From: Collimonas arenae
GTDB lineage: Bacteria > Pseudomonadota > Gammaproteobacteria > Burkholderiales > Burkholderiaceae_D
Direction of reading: 5' to 3'
Length of the DNA stretch: 64,000 bases
Assembly (NCBI RefSeq): GCF_000786695.1
Contig: NZ_CP009962.1
Location: 620,001-684,000, forward strand
Made by a program: the position numbers and the translations under genes. Each line of letters starts with the position of its first letter. Position 1 is the first letter of the stretch. Positions 29,752 through 41,083 of the stretch are shown here, in pieces. The notes under the pieces are model-generated. The model worked only from the letters and a program-made list of their open reading frames with translations, was not told the origin of the DNA and did no database searches.

Positions 29752-29783
29752 GCGCCGCGATCGACAAAGTTCGGTCACGGCGC
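29752..29783 (+). other. Hairpin in the gltB-gltD spacer
   Basis: GCGCCG (29752-29757) pairs with CGGCGC (29778-29783), with partial pairing of GATCGAC to GTTCGGTC inside. There is no T run. It lies in the 124-base gap between gltB and gltD and may tune mRNA stability or the subunit ratio. Confidence 0.35.
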
Positions 29784-29810
29784 ACCTGCAGCCAGGAATG
29801 TGAGTAAAAA

Positions 29811-31274
29811 ATGGGAAAAGTAACAGGGTTTATGGAGTTTCAGCGGGTCGGCGAAACGTATGAAGCGCCGCAGGCACGCAAGAAGCATTACAAGGAATTC
29901 ATCCTCAGTCTGAGTAACGACGAGGCTAAGACGCAGGGCGCACGTTGCATGGATTGCGGTATTCCATTTTGCAACAATGGCTGTCCGGTCAATAACATCA
30001 TTCCGGACTGGAATGATCTGGTTTATCGCGGCGCTTACCATGAAGCGCTGGAGACCTTGCATTCAACCAACAACTTCCCGGAATTTACCGGCCGCATCTG
30101 CCCGGCGCCATGTGAAAGCGCCTGCACGCTGGGTATCAATAGCGACCCTGTCGGCATCAAGTCGATCGAGCATTTCATTGTCGACAAGGGGTGGGAGAAC
30201 GGCTGGATCGTGCCGCAACCGCCATTGGTAAAAACCGGCAAGAAGGTTGCCGTGGTTGGTTCCGGTCCTGCCGGCCTGGCAGCAGCGCAGCAGCTGGCGC
30301 GTATCGGTCACGATGTCACCGTGTTTGAAAAGAGCGATCGGGTCGGCGGTTTGTTGCGTTACGGCATTCCTGATTTCAAAATGGAAAAATCGCATATCGA
30401 CCGCCGTGTGGAGCAGATGGAAGCGGAAGGCGTGACCTTCAGCACCGGTGTTCTGGTTGGTAAGGATTTTCCATCCAATGTGAATAACTGGGCCAAGAAG
30501 ACCATCTCTCCGGAAGAACTGAAAGCCGAGTTCGATGCTGTGGTGATTGCCGGCGGCGCCGAGCAGCCTCGTGATTTGCCGGTCCCAGGGCGTGAGCTGA
30601 AGGGCGTGCATTTCGCGATGGATTTCTTGCCACAGCAAAACAAAATCAATGCCGGCGACAAGGTCAAGGACCAGATCCTGGCGGGCGGCAAGCACGTGGT
30701 CGTAATCGGCGGCGGCGATACCGGTTCCGATTGCGTGGGTACTTCCAATCGCCAGGGCGCGGTATCGATCCAGCAGTTCGAACTGATGCCGCAACCGCCG
30801 GAACAGGAAAACAAGCCGCTGGTCTGGCCTTATTGGCCAACCAAGCTGCGCACCTCATCGTCGCATGACGAAGGCTGCGACCGCGACTGGGCAGTGGCGA
30901 CCAAGCGCCTGGAAGGCAAGAACGGCAAGGTCGAAAAACTGATCGCCGCCCGCGTCGAATGGAAAGACGGCAAGATGCAGGAAGTGCCGAATTCGGAATT
31001 CGAGATGAAGGCCGACCTGGTGTTTCTGGCGATGGGCTTTGTCTCGCCGGTGGCGCAGGTACTGGAAGCATTTGGCGTCGACAAGGATGCGCGTGGCAAC
31101 GCCAAGGCGACTACCGAAGGCGATGCTTGCTACAAGACATCGGTGGACAAGGTGTTCGCTGCCGGCGACATGCGCCGCGGCCAATCATTGGTGGTATGGG
31201 CTATCCGCGAAGGTCGTCAATGTGCACGCGCAGTCGACGAGTTCCTGATGGGAGCCTCGGTCTTGCCGCGCTGA
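29811..31274 (+). CDS. gltD: Glutamate synthase (NADPH) small subunit
   Basis: A 487-residue beta subunit that takes electrons from NADPH to the large subunit. The N-terminal [4Fe-4S] region has Cys46, Cys49, Cys54 and Cys58 ([13 protein letters not shown]) and a second group in [12 protein letters not shown] binding is at [15 protein letters not shown] and NADPH binding at [15 protein letters not shown]. The C-terminal [14 protein letters not shown] is the conserved FAD-binding segment. It follows gltB and ends before a strong terminator. Length matches the family. Confidence 0.97.
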   Translation: MGKVTGFMEFQRVGETYEAPQARKKHYKEFILSLSNDEAKTQGARCMDCGIPFCNNGCPVNNIIPDWNDLVYRGAYHEALETLHSTNNFPEFTGRICPAPCESACTLGINSDPVGIKSIEHFIVDKGWENGWIVPQPPLVKTGKKVAVVGSGPAGLAAAQQLARIGHDVTVFEKSDRVGGLLRYGIPDFKMEKSHIDRRVEQMEAEGVTFSTGVLVGKDFPSNVNNWAKKTISPEELKAEFDAVVIAGGAEQPRDLPVPGRELKGVHFAMDFLPQQNKINAGDKVKDQILAGGKHVVVIGGGDTGSDCVGTSNRQGAVSIQQFELMPQPPEQENKPLVWPYWPTKLRTSSSHDEGCDRDWAVATKRLEGKNGKVEKLIAARVEWKDGKMQEVPNSEFEMKADLVFLAMGFVSPVAQVLEAFGVDKDARGNAKATTEGDACYKTSVDKVFAAGDMRRGQSLVVWAIREGRQCARAVDEFLMGASVLPR

Positions 31275-31332
31275 TTTTGCTTTAGCGTTAACCGCAACTG
31301 TAATAAAGGCTGGAATTCGCGGCCTTTCAGAG

Positions 31333-31373
31333 AAGAGTATGTCCGTGGTAAGCCGGCATACTCTTTTTTTTTT
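31333..31373 (+). terminator. Rho-independent terminator after gltD
   Basis: Stem AAGAGTATG (31333-31341) / CATACTCTT (31357-31365), followed by an unbroken T run ending near 31373. It clearly closes the gltBD operon. Confidence 0.9.
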
Positions 31374-31484
31374 CTGTAACAAGCGTTTTGCTCATGCATT
31401 CAATAAATAGTCAAACTGTTGCAATAGAGGCACATGTCAGCCTGTCTACTATTGCTGCACTCTGAACGATTGTCGCATTTGCAC

Positions 31485-31490
31485 TACAAT
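31485..31490 (+). promoter_or_regulatory. Possible -10 box of the mla operon
   Basis: TACAAT lies 28 bases before the mlaF start; the -35 region (CTGAAC at 31462-31467) is weak. An inverted pair GCAATAG (31421-31427) / CTATTGC (31449-31455) is just upstream and could bind an activator. Confidence 0.3.
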
Positions 31491-31518
31491 AGCCCCTTTG
31501 ATTTATTCGGTGAGCAGT

Positions 31519-32322
31519 GTGGCAAATATCGTCGAAATTCGTGATTTGCAGTTTGGCTATGGTGAGAGGTCGATTTTATCGGGTCTCAACATGGACTTCG
31601 CGCGTGGCAAGGTCATCGCCGTCATGGGCGGCTCGGGTTCTGGCAAGACCACCATCCTGCGGCTGATCGGCGGTCAGTTACGGCCGCAGTCGGGTAGTGT
31701 CAAGGTCGACGGCGAAACCGTGCATACCTTATCGACGTCTGGCTTGTACGCGCTGCGGCGCAAGATGGGCATGCTGTTTCAGAGCGGCGCCCTGTTTACC
31801 GATCTGACTGCTTTCGAAAACGTGGCTTTTCCGCTGCGCGAACACACCGATTTGCCGCCCGAGCTATTGAATAGCCTGGTGTTGTTGAAGCTGAACGCGG
31901 TTGGCTTGCGCAATGCTGCGCAACTGAAGCCATCCGAGATTTCCGGCGGCATGGCCCGGCGGGTAGCGTTGGCGCGCGCGATTGCGCTGGATCCGTCGCT
32001 GATCATGTACGACGAGCCGTTCGCCGGCCTCGACCCGATTTCGATGGGCGTTACCGCCAATCTGATCCGCAAGCTGAACGATGCGCTCGGCTCCACCAGT
32101 ATTCTGGTGTCGCATGACGTCCACGAATCGTTCGGGATTGCCGACTATGTATATTTCCTGTCGCAAGGACAGATCGTTGCGCAAGGTACGCCGGCCGAGA
32201 TGCTGGCGTCGACCCATCCATATGTGAAACAATTCGTTAACGCCGAACCGGACGGCCCGGTGCCGTTCCACTACCCAGGCAAGTCGCTGGCCGAGGATCT
32301 GGGAATGAAGGGGCGTGGTTGA
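31519..32322 (+). CDS. mlaF: Mla phospholipid transport ATPase
   Basis: A 267-residue ABC ATPase of the MlaFEDB complex, which moves phospholipids between the inner membrane and the MlaC carrier to keep the outer leaflet free of them. Walker A is GGSGSGKTT, the signature is EISGGMARR (Gly-Met in place of Gly-Gln, usual for MlaF), Walker B is IMYDEPFAGLDP and the switch His is in SHDVHES. GTG 31519 is chosen after GGTGAG; GTG 31510 is possible. The stop overlaps the mlaE start. Confidence 0.94.
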   Translation: MANIVEIRDLQFGYGERSILSGLNMDFARGKVIAVMGGSGSGKTTILRLIGGQLRPQSGSVKVDGETVHTLSTSGLYALRRKMGMLFQSGALFTDLTAFENVAFPLREHTDLPPELLNSLVLLKLNAVGLRNAAQLKPSEISGGMARRVALARAIALDPSLIMYDEPFAGLDPISMGVTANLIRKLNDALGSTSILVSHDVHESFGIADYVYFLSQGQIVAQGTPAEMLASTHPYVKQFVNAEPDGPVPFHYPGKSLAEDLGMKGRG

Positions 32323-33119
32323 TGAGTTTCCTCACCAAAGTTGTAAGTAATTCTCTCGGCGCCGTAGGGCGTACCGTGCGTGAGTCGCTCACCGGATTGG
32401 GCGTTGCGACGCGCATGTTCCTGACGATCCTGCGCGCCTCCGCAGGTTTATGGCGGCGGCCGCGGCTGATTACCGACCAGATTCATTTCATCGGCAACTA
32501 TTCACTGGTGATCATCGGCGTATCGGGTTTATTCGTTGGCTTCGTGCTGGGTTTGCAAGGTTATTACACGCTGAACAAGTACGGTTCCGAGCAGGCCTTG
32601 GGTTTGCTGGTAGCGCTGTCTCTGGTGCGCGAACTGGGGCCGGTGGTGACGGCTTTGCTGTTTGCCGGGCGGGCAGGTACCTCTCTGACGGCTGAAATCG
32701 GCTTGATGAAAGCTGGCGAACAGTTGTCGGCGATGGAAATGATGGCGGTCGATCCGATGCAACGGGTCGTGGCGCCGCGTTTCTGGGCCGGCGTGGTGGC
32801 AATGCCGATGCTGGCGGCGCTGTTCAGCGCCCTCGGCGTCTATGGCGGCTATCTGGTTGGCGTCAAGCTGATCGGCGTCGATGAGGGGGCGTTCTGGTCG
32901 CAGATGCAGGGCGGCGTCGATGTCTGGATGGACGTGGCGAATGGCGTGGTAAAGAGTATCGTGTTTGGTATTGCAGTGACCTTCGTTGCTGTGTGGCAGG
33001 GCTATGAGGCTAAACCGACCCCGGAAGGCGTTTCCAGGGCAACTACACGGACGGTGGTGATTGCCTCGCTGGCAGTGCTGGCGCTGGATTTCCTGCTGAC
33101 GGCGTTGATGTTCAACTAG
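32322..33119 (+). CDS. mlaE: Mla phospholipid transport permease
   Basis: A 265-residue inner-membrane permease of the MlaE family. It has five or six membrane segments, the family signature LVRELGPVVTALLFAGRAGTS (key residues E, G-P, AGR), AEIGLMKAGEQLSAMEMM and the C-terminal EGVSRATTRTVV. It begins at ATG 32322, which overlaps the TGA of mlaF, so the two are translationally coupled. Confidence 0.95.
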   Translation: MSFLTKVVSNSLGAVGRTVRESLTGLGVATRMFLTILRASAGLWRRPRLITDQIHFIGNYSLVIIGVSGLFVGFVLGLQGYYTLNKYGSEQALGLLVALSLVRELGPVVTALLFAGRAGTSLTAEIGLMKAGEQLSAMEMMAVDPMQRVVAPRFWAGVVAMPMLAALFSALGVYGGYLVGVKLIGVDEGAFWSQMQGGVDVWMDVANGVVKSIVFGIAVTFVAVWQGYEAKPTPEGVSRATTRTVVIASLAVLALDFLLTALMFN

Positions 33120-33240
33120 AGTTTCGCAATAGAATCAGTTGTTCCTGCTGCGACGTTATCGGGAGCAGCGCGCTTTACTTCTCGTTACTATTTTCTTGGG
33201 GGATTATTCGCCTCAAGTGGTATTTTTAAGGTGATGAATC

Positions 33241-33714
33241 ATGCAACAAAAATCAGTAGACGTATGGGTGGGTTTATTTGTGTTGATTGGTGTCCTGGCT
33301 TTGGGATTCCTGGCGCTGCAGGCCGGGAATCTGAGTAGCTCGACTTTCAACAAGACTTATCCGGTAATTACTAAATTCGACAACATCGGCGGCTTGAAAG
33401 TGCGCGCTTCGGTGAGAAGCGCCGGTGTTGTAGTCGGACGGGTGGCGTCTATCAACTTCGATGACAAGAATTTCCAGGCAGTAGTGACACTGAACATGGA
33501 CCAACGCTACCTGTTCCCCCAAGACAGTTCGGCTAAAATCCTGACAGCGGGCTTGCTGGGCGAACAATATATCGGTATCGAGGCGGGTGGCGACACCAAA
33601 AACCTTGCTGCCGGCGACCGTATTAAATTAACGCAATCTGCAATTGTGCTGGAGAATCTGATCAGTCAGTTCTTGTACAGCAAAGCTGCGGATGTAAAGG
33701 ACACAGAACAATGA
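33241..33714 (+). CDS. mlaD: Mla substrate-binding MCE protein
   Basis: A 157-residue MCE-domain protein anchored by one N-terminal helix (about 9-27, VGLFVLIGVLALGFLALQ). The MCE domain has FDNIGGLKVRASVRSAGVVVG and GLLGEQYIGIE. MlaD forms a hexameric ring above MlaE. AAGGTG is placed before ATG 33241, with 121 bases between it and mlaE. The stop overlaps the start of mlaA by ATGA. Confidence 0.95.
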   Translation: MQQKSVDVWVGLFVLIGVLALGFLALQAGNLSSSTFNKTYPVITKFDNIGGLKVRASVRSAGVVVGRVASINFDDKNFQAVVTLNMDQRYLFPQDSSAKILTAGLLGEQYIGIEAGGDTKNLAAGDRIKLTQSAIVLENLISQFLYSKAADVKDTEQ

Positions 33715-34448
33715 AAACCATGACTCGCTTCGGCGCGCTGGCGCTGGTAGCCGCATTGAGCGGCTGCGCCACTACCAGCAATCCGCAAGACCCGCTGGAG
33801 GGCTTTAACCGCGCAATGTTCAGCTTCAACGACACGCTGGATAAGGTTGCTCTGAAACCAGTGGCGACGGCTTACCGCAATTGGCTGCCAAGCTTTGTGC
33901 AGACGGGCGTCAACAATTTCTTTGGTAACTTGGGTGATGTATGGAGCTCGGTCAACGGTTTCCTGCAAGGAAACGTTGTAGACGGTACGACCGACGTGAT
34001 GCGGGTAGCAGTCAACACCACGCTAGGTTTGGGCGGCTTGCTGGATATCAGCTCGGAAGCCGGTTTGCAGAAGCGTACCAAGGATTTCGGTCAGACACTG
34101 GGTAAATGGGGCATTGGATCTGGTCCTTATCTGGTATTGCCGTTGTTCGGTCCATCGAATATCCGCGATGCTGCGGCGTTGCCGGTCGATTTCTACGGCG
34201 ATCCTTGGTCTTACAAGTATCCGATTGCCGTGCGTAACACCGGTTCCGTGGTGCGTCTGATCGACAAGCGAGCCAATCTGCTGGACGCCGGCGATTTGCT
34301 GGAAGATGCGGCGCTGGATAAATACGAATTTGTGCGTGATGCATATACGCAACGTCGTCAAAGCCAGATTCGCGGCAGCGACGAAGATAGTAGCGATAAA
34401 GGTGACAAAGGCGATAAGCCGGCCAAAAGCAAGTCATCCGACGAGTGA
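33711..34448 (+). CDS. mlaA: Outer-membrane lipoprotein MlaA (VacJ)
   Basis: A 245-residue VacJ-family lipoprotein that extracts phospholipids from the outer leaflet together with a porin. Lipobox LSGC with lipidated Cys near residue 19, then DPLEGFNRAMFSFND, the conserved start of the mature protein, and YLVLPLFGPSNIRDA. The C-terminus carries a hydrophilic tail rich in Asp, Lys and Ser. Unlike E. coli, where vacJ is unlinked, mlaA sits inside the operon between mlaD and mlaC, as is usual in Betaproteobacteria. Confidence 0.95.
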   Translation: MKTMTRFGALALVAALSGCATTSNPQDPLEGFNRAMFSFNDTLDKVALKPVATAYRNWLPSFVQTGVNNFFGNLGDVWSSVNGFLQGNVVDGTTDVMRVAVNTTLGLGGLLDISSEAGLQKRTKDFGQTLGKWGIGSGPYLVLPLFGPSNIRDAAALPVDFYGDPWSYKYPIAVRNTGSVVRLIDKRANLLDAGDLLEDAALDKYEFVRDAYTQRRQSQIRGSDEDSSDKGDKGDKPAKSKSSDE

Positions 34449-34544
34449 TTTACCGAGAGGATAGTGGGTGCAGCCGGAACCGATACTTGAATTCGGCGTC
34501 TTAGTCCCCACCTGCAACGCTGTTTGGAGCGTCCTCTAACAACC

Positions 34545-35189
34545 ATGAAGATTGTTGAAAATATGAAAATTCTGAAAAAATACCTAGCGCTTTCGCTGAC
34601 TGTCGGCAGCCTGTTGTTCACTGCTGCGGCCCAAGCGCAAGAAGCGCCGGATGCGCTGGTCAAGCGCATCAGCCAAGACGTAATTGATTCCGCCAAGTCG
34701 GATAAAAGCATCCAGGGCGGCGATCAAAAGCACATCCTGGCGCTGGTTGAAGAAAAAATCATCCCTTATGTCGACTTCGAGCGTATGACGTCGCTGGCAG
34801 CCGGCCGCTATTGGCGCGATGCAACTGATGACCAGAAAAAGCAGTTGATTACACAATTCCGCAGCTTGCTGATCTATACCTATTCAGGCGCCCTGCGCCA
34901 GGTACGCGATCAGAAGATCGATTTCAAGCCTTTGCGCAGCGATCCGGCCGATACCGAAGTGGAAGTCCGTTCGCAAGTGATCCAGCCGCGTGGCGACCCT
35001 ATCCAACTTAATTACCGTATGGAAAAGGTTGGCACAAGCTGGAAGATTTATGATGTCAACGTTCTGGGTGCTTGGCTCGTTGAATCCTATAAGGGTACAT
35101 TTGCCTCCGAAATCGGCAAATCCGGCATCGACGGTCTGATCAAAGCGTTGTCGGACAAGAACAAAACCCGTGCTGCTCAGGGCAAGTAA
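34545..35189 (+). CDS. mlaC: Periplasmic phospholipid carrier MlaC
   Basis: A 214-residue exported protein of the MlaC/Ttg2D family, which shuttles phospholipid between MlaA and MlaFEDB. The signal peptide ends AAAQAQ; the mature part has PYVDFERMTSLAAGRYWRDA and the C-terminal YDVNVLGAWLVESYKGTF. The start is uncertain: ATG 34545 and ATG 34563 both give a usable signal peptide and neither has a strong ribosome site. An upstream ATG 34524 overlaps a GGAG and is less likely. Confidence 0.93.
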   Translation: MKIVENMKILKKYLALSLTVGSLLFTAAAQAQEAPDALVKRISQDVIDSAKSDKSIQGGDQKHILALVEEKIIPYVDFERMTSLAAGRYWRDATDDQKKQLITQFRSLLIYTYSGALRQVRDQKIDFKPLRSDPADTEVEVRSQVIQPRGDPIQLNYRMEKVGTSWKIYDVNVLGAWLVESYKGTFASEIGKSGIDGLIKALSDKNKTRAAQGK

Positions 35190-35230
35190 TTTCGCGTTAT
35201 AGCTGATTGTTGTTTTATTGATTGATTACC

Positions 35231-35524
35231 ATGTTCAGGCCTTCTCACTCGCTCACCGTCGGTAACGCCAAAGTCACTCTGGAAGAGGGCTTGCGCGCGA
35301 TCGCCGGTGGCGAGACCGAGATAGACCTGAGCGATGTCGTCGCAGTCGATTCGGCTGCGGTGGCAACCTTGCTCGCTTGGCAAGTTGCAGCGATGAACCA
35401 AGGCCTTACCCTGCATTTTTCCAGTTTGCCAGCCAATCTGGAAAGCCTGATCGACCTGTACGGCGTGACTGATCTGTTGTCGCCTGCATCGGTGATTGTT
35501 GCTGCTAGCACACGACATCACTGA
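35231..35524 (+). CDS. mlaB: STAS-domain protein MlaB
   Basis: A 97-residue cytoplasmic STAS protein that stabilises the MlaF ATPase dimer. The family core is IDLSDVVAVDSAAVATLLAW with the conserved Ser in DSAA, followed by a glutamine-leucine strand and a C-terminal helix. It is the last gene of mlaFEDACB, 41 bases after mlaC. The short length and position make the assignment firm despite modest motif content. Confidence 0.88.
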   Translation: MFRPSHSLTVGNAKVTLEEGLRAIAGGETEIDLSDVVAVDSAAVATLLAWQVAAMNQGLTLHFSSLPANLESLIDLYGVTDLLSPASVIVAASTRHH

Positions 35525-35595
35525 CCTCATCTTTCTCTTCCCTCGTAGTTCGCCGGGTTTGTGGCTGTTGCACGGCCCCGTCAGCAAAAATCCAA

Positions 35596-35601
35596 TATAA
35601 T
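35596..35601 (+). promoter_or_regulatory. Possible -10 box upstream of the ABC-2 exporter
   Basis: A perfect TATAAT in the 187-base gap between mlaB and the next ABC gene, 110 bases before its start. No good -35 at 16-18 bases (TTGCAC lies 22 bases upstream), so this is weak evidence for a separate promoter. Confidence 0.3.
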
Positions 35602-35711
35602 CAAGGGTTACGCCATTAGGCAGAGCGCCAGAGCGGCTGGATCCGGATTGTTTCCAGATACGCAATCGACCGCTTTGCGGCGGCACCCAATTTAAGAGTA
35701 TCCAGGCACCT

Positions 35712-36665
35712 ATGGCGGCCATACAAATCACTAACGTCAAGAAACGTTACCAGTCCTTGCAGGCACTGGGCGGCGTTTCTTTGACCATCGAAGAAGGCGA
35801 ATTTTTCGGCTTGCTTGGGCCTAACGGCGCAGGTAAAACCACCTTGATTTCGATCATCGCGGGTCTCAATCGTCCCGATTCCGGCAATGTCACCATTCAC
35901 GGCCACGATGTCGTCAGCGATTATCGCGCTGCACGCCGCAATCTCGGTGTGGTGCCGCAAGAGCTGGTGTTCGATCCGTTTTTCACGGTACGTGAAACCT
36001 TGCGTATGCAATCCGGTTACTACGGCCTGAAAAATAACGACAAGTGGATCGACGAGGTCATGGAAAACCTGGACCTCACCAACAAGGCAGATACCAATAT
36101 GCGCGCGCTGTCGGGCGGCATGAAACGCCGCGTGCTGGTGGCGCAGGCGCTGGTGCACAAGCCGCCGGTGATTGTCCTGGACGAGCCGACCGCCGGCGTC
36201 GACGTCGAATTGCGGCAGACGCTGTGGCGCTTCATCTCGCGTCTGAACCGTGAAGGCCACACGGTGGTCCTGACCACACATTACCTGGAAGAGGCGCAGG
36301 AACAGTGCAACCGCATCGCTATGCTCAAACTGGGACAGGTGGTGGCGCTCGATACTACTTCGGCGCTGATCAAGCGGATTGCCGGCTCGCAGTTGCTGAT
36401 CCAGTTATCCAGCGGCAGCTTGCCCGCAGCTTTACAACATCTGGTGTTGCACGCGGATGGCAGCAGGTTTGCCCTGCGCGTCAATCATTACGCCGATGTC
36501 GAACCGATTCTCGCCTCCTTGCGCCAGGCTGGCGCAGTGATCGAAGACATGCAGCTGCAACAGGCAGATCTGGAAGACGTGTTCTTGCAGATCATGGATA
36601 GCAAGGTCAGCGCCAACGGTTTCAATGTCTATGCTGAAGAATATAGTGCGGGCGGTGTCAAATGA
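35712..36665 (+). CDS. ABC-2 type exporter ATPase (YadG-like)
   Basis: A 317-residue ATP-binding protein. Walker A GPNGAGKTT, signature LSGGMKRR, Walker B VIVLDEPTAGVD and switch His in TTHYLEEAQ. The extra C-terminal 80 residues are of the DUF4162-like type found in ABC-2 drug/nod exporters. It partners with the permease whose ATG overlaps its stop codon. Orthologues near mla-bolA-murA are a conserved block in Burkholderiales. Substrate unknown. Confidence 0.92.
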   Translation: MAAIQITNVKKRYQSLQALGGVSLTIEEGEFFGLLGPNGAGKTTLISIIAGLNRPDSGNVTIHGHDVVSDYRAARRNLGVVPQELVFDPFFTVRETLRMQSGYYGLKNNDKWIDEVMENLDLTNKADTNMRALSGGMKRRVLVAQALVHKPPVIVLDEPTAGVDVELRQTLWRFISRLNREGHTVVLTTHYLEEAQEQCNRIAMLKLGQVVALDTTSALIKRIAGSQLLIQLSSGSLPAALQHLVLHADGSRFALRVNHYADVEPILASLRQAGAVIEDMQLQQADLEDVFLQIMDSKVSANGFNVYAEEYSAGGVK

Positions 36666-37420
36666 TGGTCGGTTTCCAAACGCTGTTCTATAAGGAAGTG
36701 CTGCGCTTCTGGAAAGTCGCGACGCAAACTATCGGCGCGCCGATCCTGACCGCCATGCTGTACCTGCTGATTTTCGGTCATACGCTAAAAGACCACGTCG
36801 AAGTTTATCCAGGGGTGCAATACACGGCCTTCCTGATTCCGGGCCTGGTCATGATGAGCGTGTTGCAAAATGCCTTCGCCAATACCTCGTCGTCGTTGAC
36901 ACAGTCGAAAATGACCGGCAATCTGGTGTTTGTCCTGTTGCCGCCGTTGTCGCACTGGGAATTGTACGGCGGCTATGTGCTGGCCGCGGTAGTACGCGGG
37001 CTTGCGGTAGGGCTGGGGGTATTCGTAATTACCGCCTGGTTCGGCAACCTGTCGTTTGTGGCGCCATGGTGGATCGTGATTTTCGCCTTCCTCGGTGCGG
37101 CGCTGCTGGGCACCATGGGTTTGATCGCCGGTATCTGGGCCGACAAGTTCGACCAGCTGGCAGTGTTTCAGAACTTCCTGATCATGCCGCTGACTTTCCT
37201 TGCAGGCGTGTTTTATTCGATCAAGTCGTTGCCGCCATTCTGGCAAGCGGTGTCGCACCTGAATCCGTTCTTCTACATGATTGACGGTTTCCGCTACGGC
37301 TTCTTCGGGCAATCCGACGTCAATCCGCTGATCAGCCTGGCGATCATTTGCATTTCGCTGGCGCTGCTGTCGACATTGGCGGTGCAGATGCTGAGACGGG
37401 GCTACAAGCTGCGTCATTAA
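36662..37420 (+). CDS. ABC-2 type exporter permease (YadH-like)
   Basis: A 252-residue inner-membrane protein with six helices and the ABC-2 signature in NFLIMPLTFLAGVFYSIKSLP and LNPFFYMIDGFRYGFFG. It starts within the stop codon of the ATPase gene (ATGA at 36662), so the subunits are coupled. YadGH-type exporters have no settled substrate; cell-envelope material is suggested by the neighbouring mla and murA genes. Confidence 0.92.
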   Translation: MMVGFQTLFYKEVLRFWKVATQTIGAPILTAMLYLLIFGHTLKDHVEVYPGVQYTAFLIPGLVMMSVLQNAFANTSSSLTQSKMTGNLVFVLLPPLSHWELYGGYVLAAVVRGLAVGLGVFVITAWFGNLSFVAPWWIVIFAFLGAALLGTMGLIAGIWADKFDQLAVFQNFLIMPLTFLAGVFYSIKSLPPFWQAVSHLNPFFYMIDGFRYGFFGQSDVNPLISLAIICISLALLSTLAVQMLRRGYKLRH

Positions 37421-37474
37421 TTCAAGTCATTACACTTTGTCATTCTGTAATTTCGTAACCGGTAAGAAAATATC

Positions 37475-37711
37475 ATGTTCCCTACACCCGATCTCGTTAA
37501 AAGTTATATTGCCGCCGGCCTGGAGTGTTCGCACCTGGAAGTCGAAGGCGACGGCCAGCATTTCAAGGCAGTGATCGTATCGGCGGCGTTTGCCGGCAAG
37601 CGCCCGATCCAGCGTCACCAGATCGTCTACGCCGCCCTTGGCGACCGTATGCGCGAAGAGATTCATGCGTTGTCGATGAAGACGCTCACACCCGAAGAAT
37701 TTGCCAATTAA
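37475..37711 (+). CDS. BolA family protein (IbaG-like)
   Basis: A 78-residue BolA-type protein that binds monothiol glutaredoxins and Fe-S clusters. The family fold is visible as LVKSYIAAGLECSHLEVEGD, then HFKAVIVSAAF and RHQIVYAALGDRM with the His ligand, and HALSMKTLTP at the end. It sits between the ABC-2 exporter and murA, the same place as yrbA/ibaG in other Proteobacteria, which supports IbaG rather than BolA proper. Confidence 0.9.
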   Translation: MFPTPDLVKSYIAAGLECSHLEVEGDGQHFKAVIVSAAFAGKRPIQRHQIVYAALGDRMREEIHALSMKTLTPEEFAN

Positions 37712-37778
37712 TTTCGCGCCTGCTGATCGCAGCCGGCGTCGCCCGATGAACACTTCTGGTCCTGATGGCCAGGCATAA

Positions 37779-39697
<1,919 letters not shown>

Positions 39698-39741
39698 AGT
39701 CCGGCTGCGGCTGTATCCCGCACCGGCGAACTGGAAGCAAC

Positions 39742-41064
39742 ATGAGCATAGCAATCAGAAAACTCGATGCGGCGCAGCCGGATTTCCAGGCGCAACTGAC
39801 CGCCGTGCTGGCTTTTGAGGCTGGCGAAGACGCAGCGATCGACCAGGCTGCGGCGCAGATCCTGGCCGATGTCAAAGCGCGCGGCGATGCTGCCGTGCTG
39901 GACTACACCAACCGTTTCGACCGCCTCAGCGCCGCCAGCGTGACAGCGCTGGAAATCGGCCGGCAGGAATTACAGGATGCCTTGGCGCAGTTGTCGCCGG
40001 AGCGTCGCAATGCCTTGCAAACTGCAGCCGACCGTGTGCGCGCTTATCATGAGCGGCAAAAGAAGGAGTGCGGTTCGGATGGCTTCAGCTACACCGAAGC
40101 TGACGGCACCGTACTCGGGCAAAAAGTCACTCCGCTCGACCGCGTTGGCATCTACGTCCCCGGCGGCAAAGCCGCTTATCCGTCATCCGTGCTGATGAAT
40201 GCTATCCCGGCCAAGGTCGCCGGCGTGCAGGAAATCATCATGGTGGTGCCGACCCCGGACGGCGTCAAGAATCCGCTGGTGCTGGCTGCCGCGGCTATCG
40301 CCGGCGTCGATCGCGTATTCACTGTCGGCGGCGCGCAAGCAGTGGCAGCGCTGGCCTACGGCACGACCACTATTCCGCAAGTCGACAAGATCGTCGGTCC
40401 CGGTAACGCATACGTAGCTGCCGCCAAGCGCCGAGTGTTCGGTACTGTCGGCATTGACATGATCGCCGGACCATCGGAAATTCTGGTGATCTGCGACGGC
40501 ACAACGGATCCGGACTGGATTGCGATGGATCTGTTTTCGCAAGCAGAGCACGATGAGCTGGCGCAGTCGATCTTGCTGTGCCCGGACGCTGGCTATATCG
40601 CGGCAGTGGAAGCCAGCATCAACCGCCAGCTGGCGCAGATGCCGCGCCACGAAGTGATCCGTACCTCGCTCACCGACCGTGGCGCGCTGATCAAAGTACG
40701 CGACATGGAACAGGCCTGCGAGATCGCTAATCATATCGCAGCTGAGCACTTGGAAATTTCTGCCGAGAATCCGCAGCATTGGGCTGACCGGATCCGCCAT
40801 GCAGGTGCCATGTTCCTTGGTCGTTATTCCTCGGAATCGCTGGGCGATTATTGTGCAGGACCGAATCACGTGTTGCCGACATCGCGCACCGCGCGTTTCT
40901 CGTCGCCGCTTGGCGTCTACGACTTCCAGAAGCGTTCCAGCATGATCAACATCAGCGAAGCCGGAGCCCAGACCTTGGGTAAGGTGGCTGCAGAGCTGGC
41001 TTACGGCGAGGGTCTGCAAGCGCATGCGCGTTCGGCGGAATATCGTCTGAAAGACAAGCCGTAA
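39742..41064 (+). CDS. hisD: Histidinol dehydrogenase
   Basis: A 440-residue zinc enzyme for the last two steps of histidine synthesis, histidinol to histidine with two NAD+. Motifs include [33 protein letters not shown] and the zinc/active-site segments [23 protein letters not shown] and [11 protein letters not shown]. Length is standard (about 434-440). GGAAG precedes the ATG. The next gene is not hisC but a DNA methyltransferase. Confidence 0.97.
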   Translation: MSIAIRKLDAAQPDFQAQLTAVLAFEAGEDAAIDQAAAQILADVKARGDAAVLDYTNRFDRLSAASVTALEIGRQELQDALAQLSPERRNALQTAADRVRAYHERQKKECGSDGFSYTEADGTVLGQKVTPLDRVGIYVPGGKAAYPSSVLMNAIPAKVAGVQEIIMVVPTPDGVKNPLVLAAAAIAGVDRVFTVGGAQAVAALAYGTTTIPQVDKIVGPGNAYVAAAKRRVFGTVGIDMIAGPSEILVICDGTTDPDWIAMDLFSQAEHDELAQSILLCPDAGYIAAVEASINRQLAQMPRHEVIRTSLTDRGALIKVRDMEQACEIANHIAAEHLEISAENPQHWADRIRHAGAMFLGRYSSESLGDYCAGPNHVLPTSRTARFSSPLGVYDFQKRSSMINISEAGAQTLGKVAAELAYGEGLQAHARSAEYRLKDKP

Positions 41065-41083
41065 TGGCAGCCGTGTGGCAGGT